DNA of 37,898 nucleotides, taken from positions 1-37,898 of the forward strand of contig DATKKM010000054.1 in the NCBI GenBank assembly GCA_035542855.1. Direction: 5' to 3'. Shown here in pieces: positions 21,372-29,853 of this stretch. The notes beneath the pieces were generated by a model that was given only the letters and a program-made list of their open reading frames with translations, was not told the origin of the DNA and searched no databases. Made by a program: the position numbers and the translations under genes. Every line of letters starts with the position of its first letter. Within the stretch, counting starts at the first letter, position 1. Source of the DNA: DATKKM01 sp035542855 (GTDB taxonomy: Bacteria; Chloroflexota; Dehalococcoidia; SM23-28-2; RBG-16-64-32).

Positions 21372-22361
21372 ATGGCCGCGCAGATGTCGAAGCAGGAGCG
21401 GGTGAGCGCCGCCCTTAAGGGGCAGGCGGTGGACCACGTACCGGTCTCCGCCTGGTGGCACGACTACGCCCGAGAATGGTCCGCCGAGGAACTGGCCGAG
21501 ACGACGCTGGAGGCCTACGAGACGTACGGCTGGGACTTCATCAAGGTGAACCCGCGCTTCTCCTACTACGCCGAGGACTGGGGCACCACCTACCGCCGCT
21601 TCGACGACCGCATGCCAGAGGTGGATCACAAGGCGGTGCAATCGCCCGAGGATCTGCGCAATCTGGGGCCGATGGACGGTACGGCCGGCGCCTGGGCCGA
21701 GCAGCTCCAGGCGCTGCGCCTGATCCGCGACGACCTCGCCGGCGAGGCGCCGTTCATCCAGACGGTGTTCTCCCCGCTGGCCGTAATGACGCGCATCACC
21801 GGCTCGACAAAGTACGTGCAGAAGCTGATCGCCGAGCACCCGGATGACCTCGACGCGGGCCTCACGGTGATCGAGCAGACGCTGATCGCCTACGCGAAGG
21901 CTTGCCTGGACTTAGGCGCGTCCGGCATCTTCTACGCCGCCGTCGAATGGGGTTCCGCCGACAACATCTCCTGGGCGGACTACGAGCGCTTCGGCAAGCC
22001 GTACGACCTGCGCATCCTGGCGGCGGTGAGCGGCGCGCCGCTGAACGTGCTCCACGTCTGCCGCGACAACAACCACCTGCGTCACGCGCTGGACTACCCG
22101 GTCGCCGCGTTCCACTGGGACGTCCACGGCGCCGGCAACCCGGCGTTCACCGAGGCGCTGGCCAGCACGAGCAAGGCCGTGATCGGCGGCGTGCGCGTTC
22201 CCACGCTGCTGGACGCCGAGCCTTCCGACGTGACCGCGGAAGCGCACAGGGCCCGCGCGGAGACAGACGACCGGCGCTTCCTGCTGGCCCCCGGCTGCTC
22301 CATCAACCCGGCTAGCCCGCCGGCCAACCTCCGCGCGCTGGTACAGGCAGCCCGCTCGTGA
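21372..22361 (+). CDS. Uroporphyrinogen decarboxylase-family protein
   Basis: 329 aa, URO-D superfamily barrel. SKQERVSAALKGQAVDHVPVSAWWHDY is the usual opening; FIKVNPRFSYYAEDWG, FSPLAVMTRITG, and GASGIFYAAVEW complete the fold. Residues of true HemE substrate binding (the PxWxMRQAGR motif) are absent, so it is more likely a methyltransferase-type member (MtaA/CmuA relatives that act on corrinoid or coenzyme methyl groups) or of unknown role, not a heme enzyme. Its TGA overlaps the GTG of ribF. It heads a three-gene overlapping chain with ribF and tyrS. Confidence 0.85.
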   Translation: MAAQMSKQERVSAALKGQAVDHVPVSAWWHDYAREWSAEELAETTLEAYETYGWDFIKVNPRFSYYAEDWGTTYRRFDDRMPEVDHKAVQSPEDLRNLGPMDGTAGAWAEQLQALRLIRDDLAGEAPFIQTVFSPLAVMTRITGSTKYVQKLIAEHPDDLDAGLTVIEQTLIAYAKACLDLGASGIFYAAVEWGSADNISWADYERFGKPYDLRILAAVSGAPLNVLHVCRDNNHLRHALDYPVAAFHWDVHGAGNPAFTEALASTSKAVIGGVRVPTLLDAEPSDVTAEAHRARAETDDRRFLLAPGCSINPASPPANLRALVQAARS

Positions 22362-23311
22362 GCGTGAGCCTGGCCCGCCGCGAGCTGGCGCGGATCGCGC
22401 CCGGGCGCCCGTCCGCCGTAACGATCGGCGTCTTCGACGGCGTGCACCGCGGCCACCAGCACCTGGCATCGCGCCTCATCGAACGCGCCCGCGCCGAAGG
22501 CCTCGCAGCCGTCGCGCTCACGTTCAACCCGCACCCACGCGCCGTTCTCCGGCCCGGGTTCGCGGTGACATACCTGACCTCGCTGGAAGAGCGCGTGGAG
22601 CTGTTGCAGGGGCTGGGGCTGGATGCCGTCGGCGTGCTGGCCTTCACCTCGGAGCTGGCACAGCTTTCGCCGCGGGACTTCCTGGCGCTCCTCGTCGAGG
22701 AGCTGCAGATGAAGCTGCTGATGGTCGGCCCGGACTTCGCGCTGGGCCGCAACCGCGCCGGCACGATCGGCGTCATGCGCCAGGTCGGCGAGGAACTCGG
22801 TTTCCGCGTCGAGGTTGCGCCGCTCCTGGCGGAAGACGGCGAGAAGGTCGGCTCTAGCTCCGTGCGGCAGGCGCTCTCGGAGGGCGACGTCGAGCGCGTC
22901 TGGCGGTTGCTCGGGCGGCCGTTCTCCTTGCGCGGGCCGGTGGTGACCGGAGACATGAGGGGCCGCACGCTCGGCTTCCCCACGGCGAACATCGCGATCG
23001 GGCTGGACAGGGCGCTGCCGGCATACGGCATCTACGTCACCCGTGCCTTTGTGCGGGAGAGCGCCTACGAATCGTGCACCAGCATTGGCATCCGGCCGAC
23101 GTTCGACGTCGACCCGCGGCCAACTGTGGAGACGTTCGTCCTCGACTTCGACGAGGACGTGTACGGCCAGGAGATGCGCATCGAACTGCTGGCCCGCCTG
23201 CGCGGCGAGCAGAAGTTCGATTCGGCGGAGGCCCTGGTCGCACAGATGCACCGCGACATCGAGGACACGCGGGCCTACTTCCGGGCGCATCGTTCGGGAA
23301 CCTCGCGATGA
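22358..23311 (+). CDS. ribF: Bifunctional riboflavin kinase / FAD synthetase
   Basis: 317 aa; phosphorylates riboflavin to FMN and adenylates it to FAD. N-terminal nucleotidyltransferase (residues 15-180): TIGVFDGVHRGHQHL, TFNPHPRAVL, VGPDFALGRNRAG, and SSSVRQALSEGDV. C-terminal kinase (185-310): RGPVVTGDMRGRTLGFPTANI, PAYGIYVTRA, SIGIRPTF, ETFVLDFDEDVYG. Normal length. The start is GTG at 22358, sharing GTGA with the previous stop; its own TGA overlaps the tyrS ATG. Confidence 0.97.
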   Translation: MSVSLARRELARIAPGRPSAVTIGVFDGVHRGHQHLASRLIERARAEGLAAVALTFNPHPRAVLRPGFAVTYLTSLEERVELLQGLGLDAVGVLAFTSELAQLSPRDFLALLVEELQMKLLMVGPDFALGRNRAGTIGVMRQVGEELGFRVEVAPLLAEDGEKVGSSSVRQALSEGDVERVWRLLGRPFSLRGPVVTGDMRGRTLGFPTANIAIGLDRALPAYGIYVTRAFVRESAYESCTSIGIRPTFDVDPRPTVETFVLDFDEDVYGQEMRIELLARLRGEQKFDSAEALVAQMHRDIEDTRAYFRAHRSGTSR

Positions 23312-24543
23312 GCCGATCCCCTGATGTCCGCATACCGTCGGAAGCCGAGCTGAACTGGCTGACCCGCCGCGCCGTCGCCGAGATCGTGCCGGAGGCGGAG
23401 CTGGTGAAGGCGCTGAAGTCCGGCAAGCACCTGCGCATCAAGATGGGCTTCGATCCCACGAAGCCGGTGATCACGCTCGGCTGGGCCGTGGGCCTGCGCA
23501 AGCTGCGGCAGTTCCAGGACCTGGGCCACACCATCGTCGTCATCATCGGCGACTGGACAGCGCGCATCGGAGACCCCTCGCTCAAGTCGGAGACGCGGCC
23601 GATGCTCAGCGAAGAAGAAGTGATGCAGAACTCCGAGGCGATCCTCGACCAGTTTTTCCGGGTCCTGGACCGGGAGCGCACGGAGATCCGCCGCCAGACC
23701 ACCTGGTTCGACAAGTTCTCGCTGACGGACGTCGTGCGCCTCTCGGCGCGCTTCACACTGGCCCAGATGCTGGAGCGCGACGACTTCTCCAACCGCTACC
23801 AGGCCCGCCTGCCGATCGGCGTTCACGAGCTGCTCTACCCGCTGCTCCAGGGCTACGACTCCGTAGCGATCGAGTCGGACGTGGAGTTCGGCGGCACGGA
23901 CCAGAAGTTCAACATCCTCGTCGGCCGGGAGCTGCAGCGGGGGGTCGGGCAGCCGGGCGTGGCCGGCAACGGCCAGGCTGTGCTGCTGGTGCCGCTGCTG
24001 ATCGGGCTGGACGGGCAGAAGAAGATGAGCCAGTCGCTGGGCAACTTCATCGGCATCAACGAGCCGCCGAGCGAGATGTACGGCAAGCTGATGTCGATCC
24101 CGGACTCGCTGATCGGCCACTACTTCGAGCTGCTGACCGACGTGCCGGACGAAGAGCTGGACGCCGTCCGGGAGTCCATCGAGAAACGCATGGCGAACCC
24201 CATGGAACACAAGAAGCGGCTGGCCCGCGAGATCGTCGGCTACTTCCACAGCCGGGAGGCGGCGCAGACGGCGGAGGACGCTTTCGTGCGGACATTCAGC
24301 AAGCGCGAGGAGCCGGAGGCTGCGCGCGAGATACCGGCGCCGGCGAACGGTGAGTTCAAGCTGGCCGCGTTCCTTGCGCAGAACGGTCTCGCCGCCAGCA
24401 CATCAGAGGCGAACCGCCTGATCGACGCCGGCGCCGTAGAGGTCAACGGCCAGAAGGCGACGCGCAAGACGGACGGCCTCAAGCCCGGCGACACGATCCG
24501 CGTGGGCAAGCACCGCTTCGCGCGCATCGCACCTCGCACCTAA
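23308..24543 (+). CDS. tyrS: Tyrosyl-tRNA synthetase with altered HIGH motif
   Basis: A 411-aa class I synthetase that charges tRNA-Tyr. The catalytic domain follows the TyrZ-like type closely (LRIKMGFDPT, LRKLRQFQDLGH, GDWTARIGDPS, YPLLQGYDSVAIESDVEFGGTDQKFN), with KMSQS for KMSKS, and a C-terminal S4 domain (about 345-408) for tRNA binding. The HIGH signature, HLGH in close relatives, reads TLGW (codons 23470-23481: ACG CTC GGC TGG), so both histidines are lost while the preceding DPT threonine is kept. It may be slower, specialised, or compensated elsewhere. The ATG overlaps the ribF stop (ATGA). The last codons and stop lie within a heptad repeat. Confidence 0.95.
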   Translation: MSRSPDVRIPSEAELNWLTRRAVAEIVPEAELVKALKSGKHLRIKMGFDPTKPVITLGWAVGLRKLRQFQDLGHTIVVIIGDWTARIGDPSLKSETRPMLSEEEVMQNSEAILDQFFRVLDRERTEIRRQTTWFDKFSLTDVVRLSARFTLAQMLERDDFSNRYQARLPIGVHELLYPLLQGYDSVAIESDVEFGGTDQKFNILVGRELQRGVGQPGVAGNGQAVLLVPLLIGLDGQKKMSQSLGNFIGINEPPSEMYGKLMSIPDSLIGHYFELLTDVPDEELDAVRESIEKRMANPMEHKKRLAREIVGYFHSREAAQTAEDAFVRTFSKREEPEAAREIPAPANGEFKLAAFLAQNGLAASTSEANRLIDAGAVEVNGQKATRKTDGLKPGDTIRVGKHRFARIAPRT

Positions 24544-24583
24544 CACCTCGCACCTCACGGCTCGCACCTGCTACGCTGCGCCC
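24521..24583 (+). repeat. Heptanucleotide tandem repeat spanning the tyrS stop
   Basis: Nine phased 7-mers: CGCGCAT, CGCACCT, CGCACCT, AACACCT, CGCACCT, CACGGCT, CGCACCT, GCTACGC, TGCGCCC. They run from the last tyrS codons to the base before the next GTG. Confidence 0.8.
24572..24583 (+). promoter_or_regulatory. Putative leaderless promoter of the PHP gene
   Basis: TACGCT at 24572-24577 lies exactly 6 nt before the GTG start. It falls within the last units of the heptad repeat. Confidence 0.35.
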
Positions 24584-26026
24584 GTGCAGAAGACGATCCG
24601 CCTGGAGGGGCACATCCCGTGTGAGCGCGCGCGCGCCGATCCGTACTTCTACCTGCCGTTCGAAATGCCGGTGGGTGCACGGCGCATCCACGTCGCGTTC
24701 TCGTACAACGACCACGCGACAGCGCCGCTGGCGCCGGGGAACATCCTGGACATCGGCATCTTCGATTCGCGCGGACGCGATTTCCTGACGGCGCCTGGCT
24801 TCCGCGGCTGGAGCGGCTCCTCGAAATCCGAGTTCGAGATCAGGGAAGACGCGGCATCGCTGGGGTACATTCGCGGGCCGCTGTTCCCCGGACAGTGGGA
24901 GATCGTGCTCGGCCTGCCGCAGCTGTCCTGGGACGGCGTGAACTACGAGGCCGTCGTGACGCTGGATGTCGACGAAGGGGCCGAAACGGGCGCCCTGACG
25001 CACGCCGGTTCGGCGGCCGGCCCAGACCTCCGGACCGGCTTCCTGCCGCCGGCGGCCCAAGCGGCGCGGCCGGGGGCGGGGCGCTGGCTGCGCGGCGACC
25101 TGCACTGCCACACGCTGCACTCGGACGGGGAGAACAGCGTCCGGGAGATCGTGGACGGTGCGATATCGCTGGGGCTGGACTTCCTATCGGTGACGGACCA
25201 TAACACGATCACCCACCACGAGGAACTGGCGGCGATGACAGACCTGCCGATAATCCTGGTCCCCGGCGAAGAGGTGACGACGTACTGGGGCCACGCCAAC
25301 ACCTGGGGCCTGCGCGACTGGGTGGACTTCCGCTGCGCCGACGAGGCCTCGATCAAGGCGGTGCAGCGCTTCCTGGCCGAACGCGGCGCGATGCTTTCGA
25401 TCAACCACGCCAAGTGCATCGGGCCGCCGTGGCTGTTCCCAGGCTGGGACGGCTACGCCTGCATGGAAGTCTGGCAGGCGCCGTGGCGCTTCCACAACTG
25501 GGAGTCGCTGGAGAAATGGGACAACCTGCTGCAGCGCGGCGATCGTGTGATCGCTGTGGGCGGCTCGGACACGCACTCCATCCCGCCGGCGCCGCCCCGC
25601 CACCCGCACGGACTGGCAGAGCCGACGACCTGGGTCTACGCCGAGCCGTCCGAGGCGGGAGTCCTCGCCGCGATCCGCGCCGGCCACGCCTTCATCACAG
25701 ACTCGCCGCAGCGGGGCTCACACCTCTCGCTGTGGGCGGACGAGGACGGCGACGGACGCTACGAGAAGATGATGGGCGATACGGTCGCCGCGAAGGTCGT
25801 GCGCTTCCGCACCGACTGCGAGGGCGGGCAGGGCCGGCGCCTCTGGATCATCGCCGACGGCGAGCCGCTGGACATCATCGCGCTCGACCGGCCTGAGTCC
25901 CGCATCGAGTTCACCCTCGACATGAGCGGCCGCAAGTACGTGCGGGCGGAGCTGCGCGGCTACCGCGGCAACCCCTCGCGCGGCGAAGTGGTGTGGGCGA
26001 TGACGAACCCGGTCTGGGTGGCCTAG
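24584..26026 (+). CDS. PHP-domain phosphoesterase (CehA/McbA-like)
   Basis: A 480-aa metal-dependent hydrolase. Residues 1-150 form a beta-rich N-domain; the PHP domain follows with metal ligands in GDLHCHTLHSDGENS (HxH), SVTDHNTI, VPGEEVTTYWGHANTWG, SINHAKC and GGSDTHS. The CehA/McbA family includes carbamate- and nucleotide-type hydrolases; the substrate is unknown. No signal peptide. The GTG start has no ribosome site. Its TAG stop shares CTAG (26023-26026) with the convergent bioY. Confidence 0.9.
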   Translation: MQKTIRLEGHIPCERARADPYFYLPFEMPVGARRIHVAFSYNDHATAPLAPGNILDIGIFDSRGRDFLTAPGFRGWSGSSKSEFEIREDAASLGYIRGPLFPGQWEIVLGLPQLSWDGVNYEAVVTLDVDEGAETGALTHAGSAAGPDLRTGFLPPAAQAARPGAGRWLRGDLHCHTLHSDGENSVREIVDGAISLGLDFLSVTDHNTITHHEELAAMTDLPIILVPGEEVTTYWGHANTWGLRDWVDFRCADEASIKAVQRFLAERGAMLSINHAKCIGPPWLFPGWDGYACMEVWQAPWRFHNWESLEKWDNLLQRGDRVIAVGGSDTHSIPPAPPRHPHGLAEPTTWVYAEPSEAGVLAAIRAGHAFITDSPQRGSHLSLWADEDGDGRYEKMMGDTVAAKVVRFRTDCEGGQGRRLWIIADGEPLDIIALDRPESRIEFTLDMSGRKYVRAELRGYRGNPSRGEVVWAMTNPVWVA

Positions 26027-27099
26027 GCGGCGGGCGCGAGCGGCGCGGCGCTGTCTTCTTCGCGGTCCAACAGGCTGGCCGAGGCGAGAGCGACAGACGC
26101 CAGGCCGGAGATGATCAGCCCGACGCCCAGCGGCGCCAGCGCGAACGTCTCATTCCGCGCCTCCAGGATGTGCGCAGCCTGGTGGAACGTCGCGAAGCCT
26201 GACACGGCCCCGCAGGCAAAGAGGGCGACGCGGGTGATCTCCCACGGCATGCGTCGGCTGAACGCCACCGTCGAAAGCGCCATAGCCACGATGCCCGCTC
26301 CCAGCGCGAACTGGCCGGTCTCCAGCGTCAGGCCCAGGTGCTTGCCGCCGCCGGGGACGCCCCAGGGCAGCAGCGTGGCGACGACCACCAGCGCCGCGAC
26401 CGGCAGGTAGACCCAGGCCAGCGGCAGGCGGTAGTCGCGGGTGCGCACCTCTCCGCTGAGCGGCGGGAAGGCGGCCTTACAGCCAGGCAGCTGGCGGAGC
26501 AGCCCCCAGCCCAGCGGCAGGACGCTGGCGGCCAGCAGGAGCTTCGCCGCATCGCCCAGGATGAAGGGGTAGAGACCGTACTCCAGCCCGTAGCCGGGGA
26601 ACTTGTGGTCCAGCCAGATGATGCCGGGCACGTAGATCATTACGTTGCCGATAAACATAGCGACCGTCGCCGTCATCGGGTTCCGGTCCAGGCCGTGCTC
26701 CGTCAGCCAGCCGACGACGTAAGCGGCGATCACGAAGCCGACAATGTAGCCCCCCGTCGGGCCGGCGATGACGTCCCAGCCGTTGCTGCTGTCTGCAAAA
26801 ACGGGAAAGCCGGCGCCGTGATTCCCCCAGAGAATGCCGTAGCAGCCCTCCGCCATGTAGAGGAGCAGCGACATCCCGCCCAACCGCGAGCCCAGCAACC
26901 CGCCGACGGTAAGCGCGGCGAAGGTCTGGCCGGTGATCGGCACGGGCGTGAACGGCAGATTGATCTTGATCTGCGCGCAGACCGCCGTCAGGATGCTCCC
27001 CGCGACAACGAGCGCGGCCATATAGGCGTAGCGCTGGACGGTGGAAGCCTGGGGGAAGACGCTGAGCGCCAGCGGACGGTATGTGGTCTGTGCCTGCAT
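26023..27099 (-). CDS. bioY: Biotin transporter BioY with C-terminal membrane extension
   Basis: 358 aa. Residues ~20-205 are BioY, the biotin-binding S component of an ECF transporter: INLPFTPVPITGQTFAALTVGGLLGSRLG, LYMAEGCYGI, GPTGGYIVGFVIAAYVVGW, and GDAAKLLLAASVLP near the end. A typical BioY ends there at about 190-200 residues. This one continues with four more hydrophobic segments (about 225-350: VYLPVAALVVVATLLPWGV, GAGIVAMALSTVAF, VALFACGAVSGFATF, GVGLIISGLASVALA) of no recognised family. No EcfA/EcfT genes are nearby. The start is ATG at 27099 with AGAGGA upstream; longer frames are not coding. Confidence 0.93.
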   Translation of the reverse strand: MQAQTTYRPLALSVFPQASTVQRYAYMAALVVAGSILTAVCAQIKINLPFTPVPITGQTFAALTVGGLLGSRLGGMSLLLYMAEGCYGILWGNHGAGFPVFADSSNGWDVIAGPTGGYIVGFVIAAYVVGWLTEHGLDRNPMTATVAMFIGNVMIYVPGIIWLDHKFPGYGLEYGLYPFILGDAAKLLLAASVLPLGWGLLRQLPGCKAAFPPLSGEVRTRDYRLPLAWVYLPVAALVVVATLLPWGVPGGGKHLGLTLETGQFALGAGIVAMALSTVAFSRRMPWEITRVALFACGAVSGFATFHQAAHILEARNETFALAPLGVGLIISGLASVALASASLLDREEDSAAPLAPAA

Positions 27100-27246
27100 A
27101 TCGATTCCTCTCGAGCAAACGCGGCGGTGTAGACGTCCCGCCGCCGGGTTATCGCGTTCAATCCTAGGTGCCGCTGGCACCACAGGCAAGCGGCACTCGC
27201 CTGCTTGGCCCGAACCGGGTAGTATCACGGCGAGGAAAGCCCGCAC

Positions 27247-29853
27247 ATGCCAGCCGAGATCAAGGGCAAACGCAAGTTCATCGTCGTCTCGCACACGCAC
27301 TGGGACCGCGAGTGGTACCAGCCGTTCGAGGCGTTCCGCGCGCGCCTTGTGCGGATGATGGACGCCCTGATCGACCTCTTCGAGCGGGACCCCAACTTCA
27401 AGCATTTCGTACTCGATGGGCAGACCGTACCCCTGGACGACTACCTGGAGATCAGGCCGGACCGCCGTGAGACGCTGGAGAAGCTGATCCGCGATGGGCG
27501 CCTGCGCATCGGCCCTAACTACATGCTTCCGGACGAGTTCCTCATCGGCGGCGAAGCGTGGATCCGCAACCTGATGACCGGCATCCGCTCAGCGCGGCAG
27601 TGGGGGAAGGTGATGATGGTGGGGTACTCGCCGGACGCCTTCGGGCACATTGCCCACTTGCCGGCAATCCTCCGCGGCTTCGGCATCAGCTCGGCGATCA
27701 TCTGGCGCGGCGTCGGCCGCGAGGTCGACGTGAGCGAGTTCCGCTGGCGCTCTCCGGACGGCTCCGAGGTGCTGGCTGTGCACTTCCCATTCGGCTACGG
27801 CTACATGGCGGAGGTGCCGGAAGACGACGCCGCCCTGAAGCAGGCGGTAGAGACGATGCGCCAGACCCTGGAGCCGTTCGCCACCACGCGCTTCGTGCTG
27901 GTCCCCAACGGCACCGACCACCTGCCCGCCCACACCGGCCTCTCTCACTACATCGCGACGGCGAACAAGCTGATGCCAGACGGCGAAATGGTGCACGGCA
28001 CATACGAGGAGTTCATCGACTCTGTGCGCGGCGAGCTCAAGGCCCGCTACAACGACCTGCCGGTGACGCGCGGCGAGTTCCGCTCCAGCGCGCGCTCCAA
28101 CGTGCTGGCCGGAGTCCTTTCGACGCGGATGTGGCTGAAGCAGCGCTACGCCCACTGCGAGGACCTGCTCACCCGCTACGCCGAGCCGCTGGTCACCTGG
28201 TCGCACCTCGTCGGCAGTCCGGACGCCGAGCGCGTCGCCTCCGACAAGGGGCTGCTGCACCAGGCGTGGAAGCTGCTTCTGCAAAACGGACCGCACGACT
28301 CCGTCACCGGCTGCTCCGTCGACGCCGTGTACGACGACGTGGGCGTCCGCTTCGAGAGGTGCGAACAGATCGCCGACGCCCTCATCTCGGAGGCGCACGG
28401 GCAGATCGCGCGCATGGCGGCGCAGGACGCGCAGGAGACGATCGTCGTCTACAACCCGGAGACGCGGCCGCGGACGGACTTCTGCATAGTCCAGATGCCG
28501 GTGGAGGGCGGGCGCCTGCCCACCTCCGTTTTCGACGAGGCCGGGCATGAGACGCCGGTGCAGGTGCTGCGCCGTGGCGTCCACTCGGCGCGCGACGCGA
28601 GGGAGCGCATCTCCATCGGCTTCGTGGCGGCGGACGTGCCCGGGACGGGCTACAAGGCGTTCCGGGTCGGCTACGACAGTGACGCCGTGTCGGGCCTGCG
28701 CAGCGGGGAGAACTCGATCGAGAACGAGTTCTTCCAGGTGACCGCCCAGCCCGACGGCACCCTGACGCTGCTGGACAAAGCGACCGAGCGTGTCCTGCAG
28801 GGGTTGAACCGCTTCGAAGACGGCGGCGAAGCGGGCGACGAGTACACCTACAACCCGCCGAAGGACGACGAGATCGTCCGCAATCCGAAGGGCCACGCCC
28901 AGGCCCGCGTCACCGAGGCCGGCCCGGCCCGCTGGACGCTGGAAGTCCGCCAGGTCTACGCGATCCCTGCTCGCCTCGCCCCTGACCGCCAGGCCCGCGT
29001 CGACGACCGGATCGACTGCGCCATCCTGAGCCGCGTCCGCCTCTACCCCGGGGTCCCGCGCGTGGACATCGTCACCGAGGTGGAGAACCGATGCGAGGAC
29101 CACCGGTTGCGCGTGCTCTTCCCTTCACAGCTGTTCAGCGAGATGTCGTACGCGGAGCAGCACTTCGGCGTGGTCCAGCGCTCCACCGCGCCCGCGGAAT
29201 ACGACGAGACGTGGTTCGAGACGCCGGCCAACACCCACCCGCAGAAGACGTTCGTCGATCTCACGAACGGTCAGCACGGGTTCATGATCGCCAACCGCGG
29301 CCTGCCGGAATACGAGGCCATCCGGGAAGACGACGGGGCCACGCTGGCGCTGACGCTGCTGCGCTGCGTCTCCTGGCTATCGCGAGATGACCTGGCGACG
29401 CGCAAGGGCCACGCCGGCCCGATGATGTACACGCCCGGCGCGCAGATGTTCGGGCGCTGGGGGTTCGAGTACTCCATCATCCCCCACGCCGGCGGCTGGC
29501 TGAACACGTACCAGGAGGCGCACCGCTTCGCGCGGCCGTTGCGCGCGGTGCGTGTGGGCGGCGGGACGGGCCAGATGCCCGCCCAGAAGTCGCTGCTGCG
29601 GCTGGACGGCGAGGGCGTGGAGCTCTCCGCACTGAAGCCGGCGGAGGACGGCGACGGCATCATCGTCCGCGTCTACAACATCGGCGACGAGGCCAGCGCC
29701 GGCATCATCGCCGTGGGAGAACCGGTCAGCAGCGTGGAAGCCGTGAACATGAACGAAGAGGACTCCGGCCCCGTGGTCATCCAGGGCGGCCGGGTGCGCC
29801 TGGACATGGGCCCGAACCAGATCACGACGTTCTCCTACACTCCCCGCCGATGA
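27247..29853 (+). CDS. GH38 alpha-mannosidase
   Basis: 868 aa; releases alpha-mannosyl residues (possibly from mannosylglycerate or glycans). The GH38 catalytic domain (1-280) starts FIVVSHTHWDREWYQPFE (zinc-binding HxHxD), with the nucleophile Asp in GYSPDAFGHIAHLPAIL and DGQTVPLDDYL; the mid-domain helical bundle contains QNGPHDSVTGCSVDAVYDDV, with zinc-ligand His and Asp. The C-terminal beta-sandwich region (450-868) is complete. No signal peptide, so cytoplasmic. The ATG is preceded by GAGGAAAG, and TAGTAT lies further upstream. It is divergent from bioY across 147 bp. Its stop overlaps the start of the cyclase-family gene. Confidence 0.95.
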   Translation: MPAEIKGKRKFIVVSHTHWDREWYQPFEAFRARLVRMMDALIDLFERDPNFKHFVLDGQTVPLDDYLEIRPDRRETLEKLIRDGRLRIGPNYMLPDEFLIGGEAWIRNLMTGIRSARQWGKVMMVGYSPDAFGHIAHLPAILRGFGISSAIIWRGVGREVDVSEFRWRSPDGSEVLAVHFPFGYGYMAEVPEDDAALKQAVETMRQTLEPFATTRFVLVPNGTDHLPAHTGLSHYIATANKLMPDGEMVHGTYEEFIDSVRGELKARYNDLPVTRGEFRSSARSNVLAGVLSTRMWLKQRYAHCEDLLTRYAEPLVTWSHLVGSPDAERVASDKGLLHQAWKLLLQNGPHDSVTGCSVDAVYDDVGVRFERCEQIADALISEAHGQIARMAAQDAQETIVVYNPETRPRTDFCIVQMPVEGGRLPTSVFDEAGHETPVQVLRRGVHSARDARERISIGFVAADVPGTGYKAFRVGYDSDAVSGLRSGENSIENEFFQVTAQPDGTLTLLDKATERVLQGLNRFEDGGEAGDEYTYNPPKDDEIVRNPKGHAQARVTEAGPARWTLEVRQVYAIPARLAPDRQARVDDRIDCAILSRVRLYPGVPRVDIVTEVENRCEDHRLRVLFPSQLFSEMSYAEQHFGVVQRSTAPAEYDETWFETPANTHPQKTFVDLTNGQHGFMIANRGLPEYEAIREDDGATLALTLLRCVSWLSRDDLATRKGHAGPMMYTPGAQMFGRWGFEYSIIPHAGGWLNTYQEAHRFARPLRAVRVGGGTGQMPAQKSLLRLDGEGVELSALKPAEDGDGIIVRVYNIGDEASAGIIAVGEPVSSVEAVNMNEEDSGPVVIQGGRVRLDMGPNQITTFSYTPRR

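Noticed and set aside
21372..22361. hemE (heme uroporphyrinogen decarboxylase)
   Set aside because: Lacks the N-terminal substrate-binding motif of HemE; only superfamily membership is supported.
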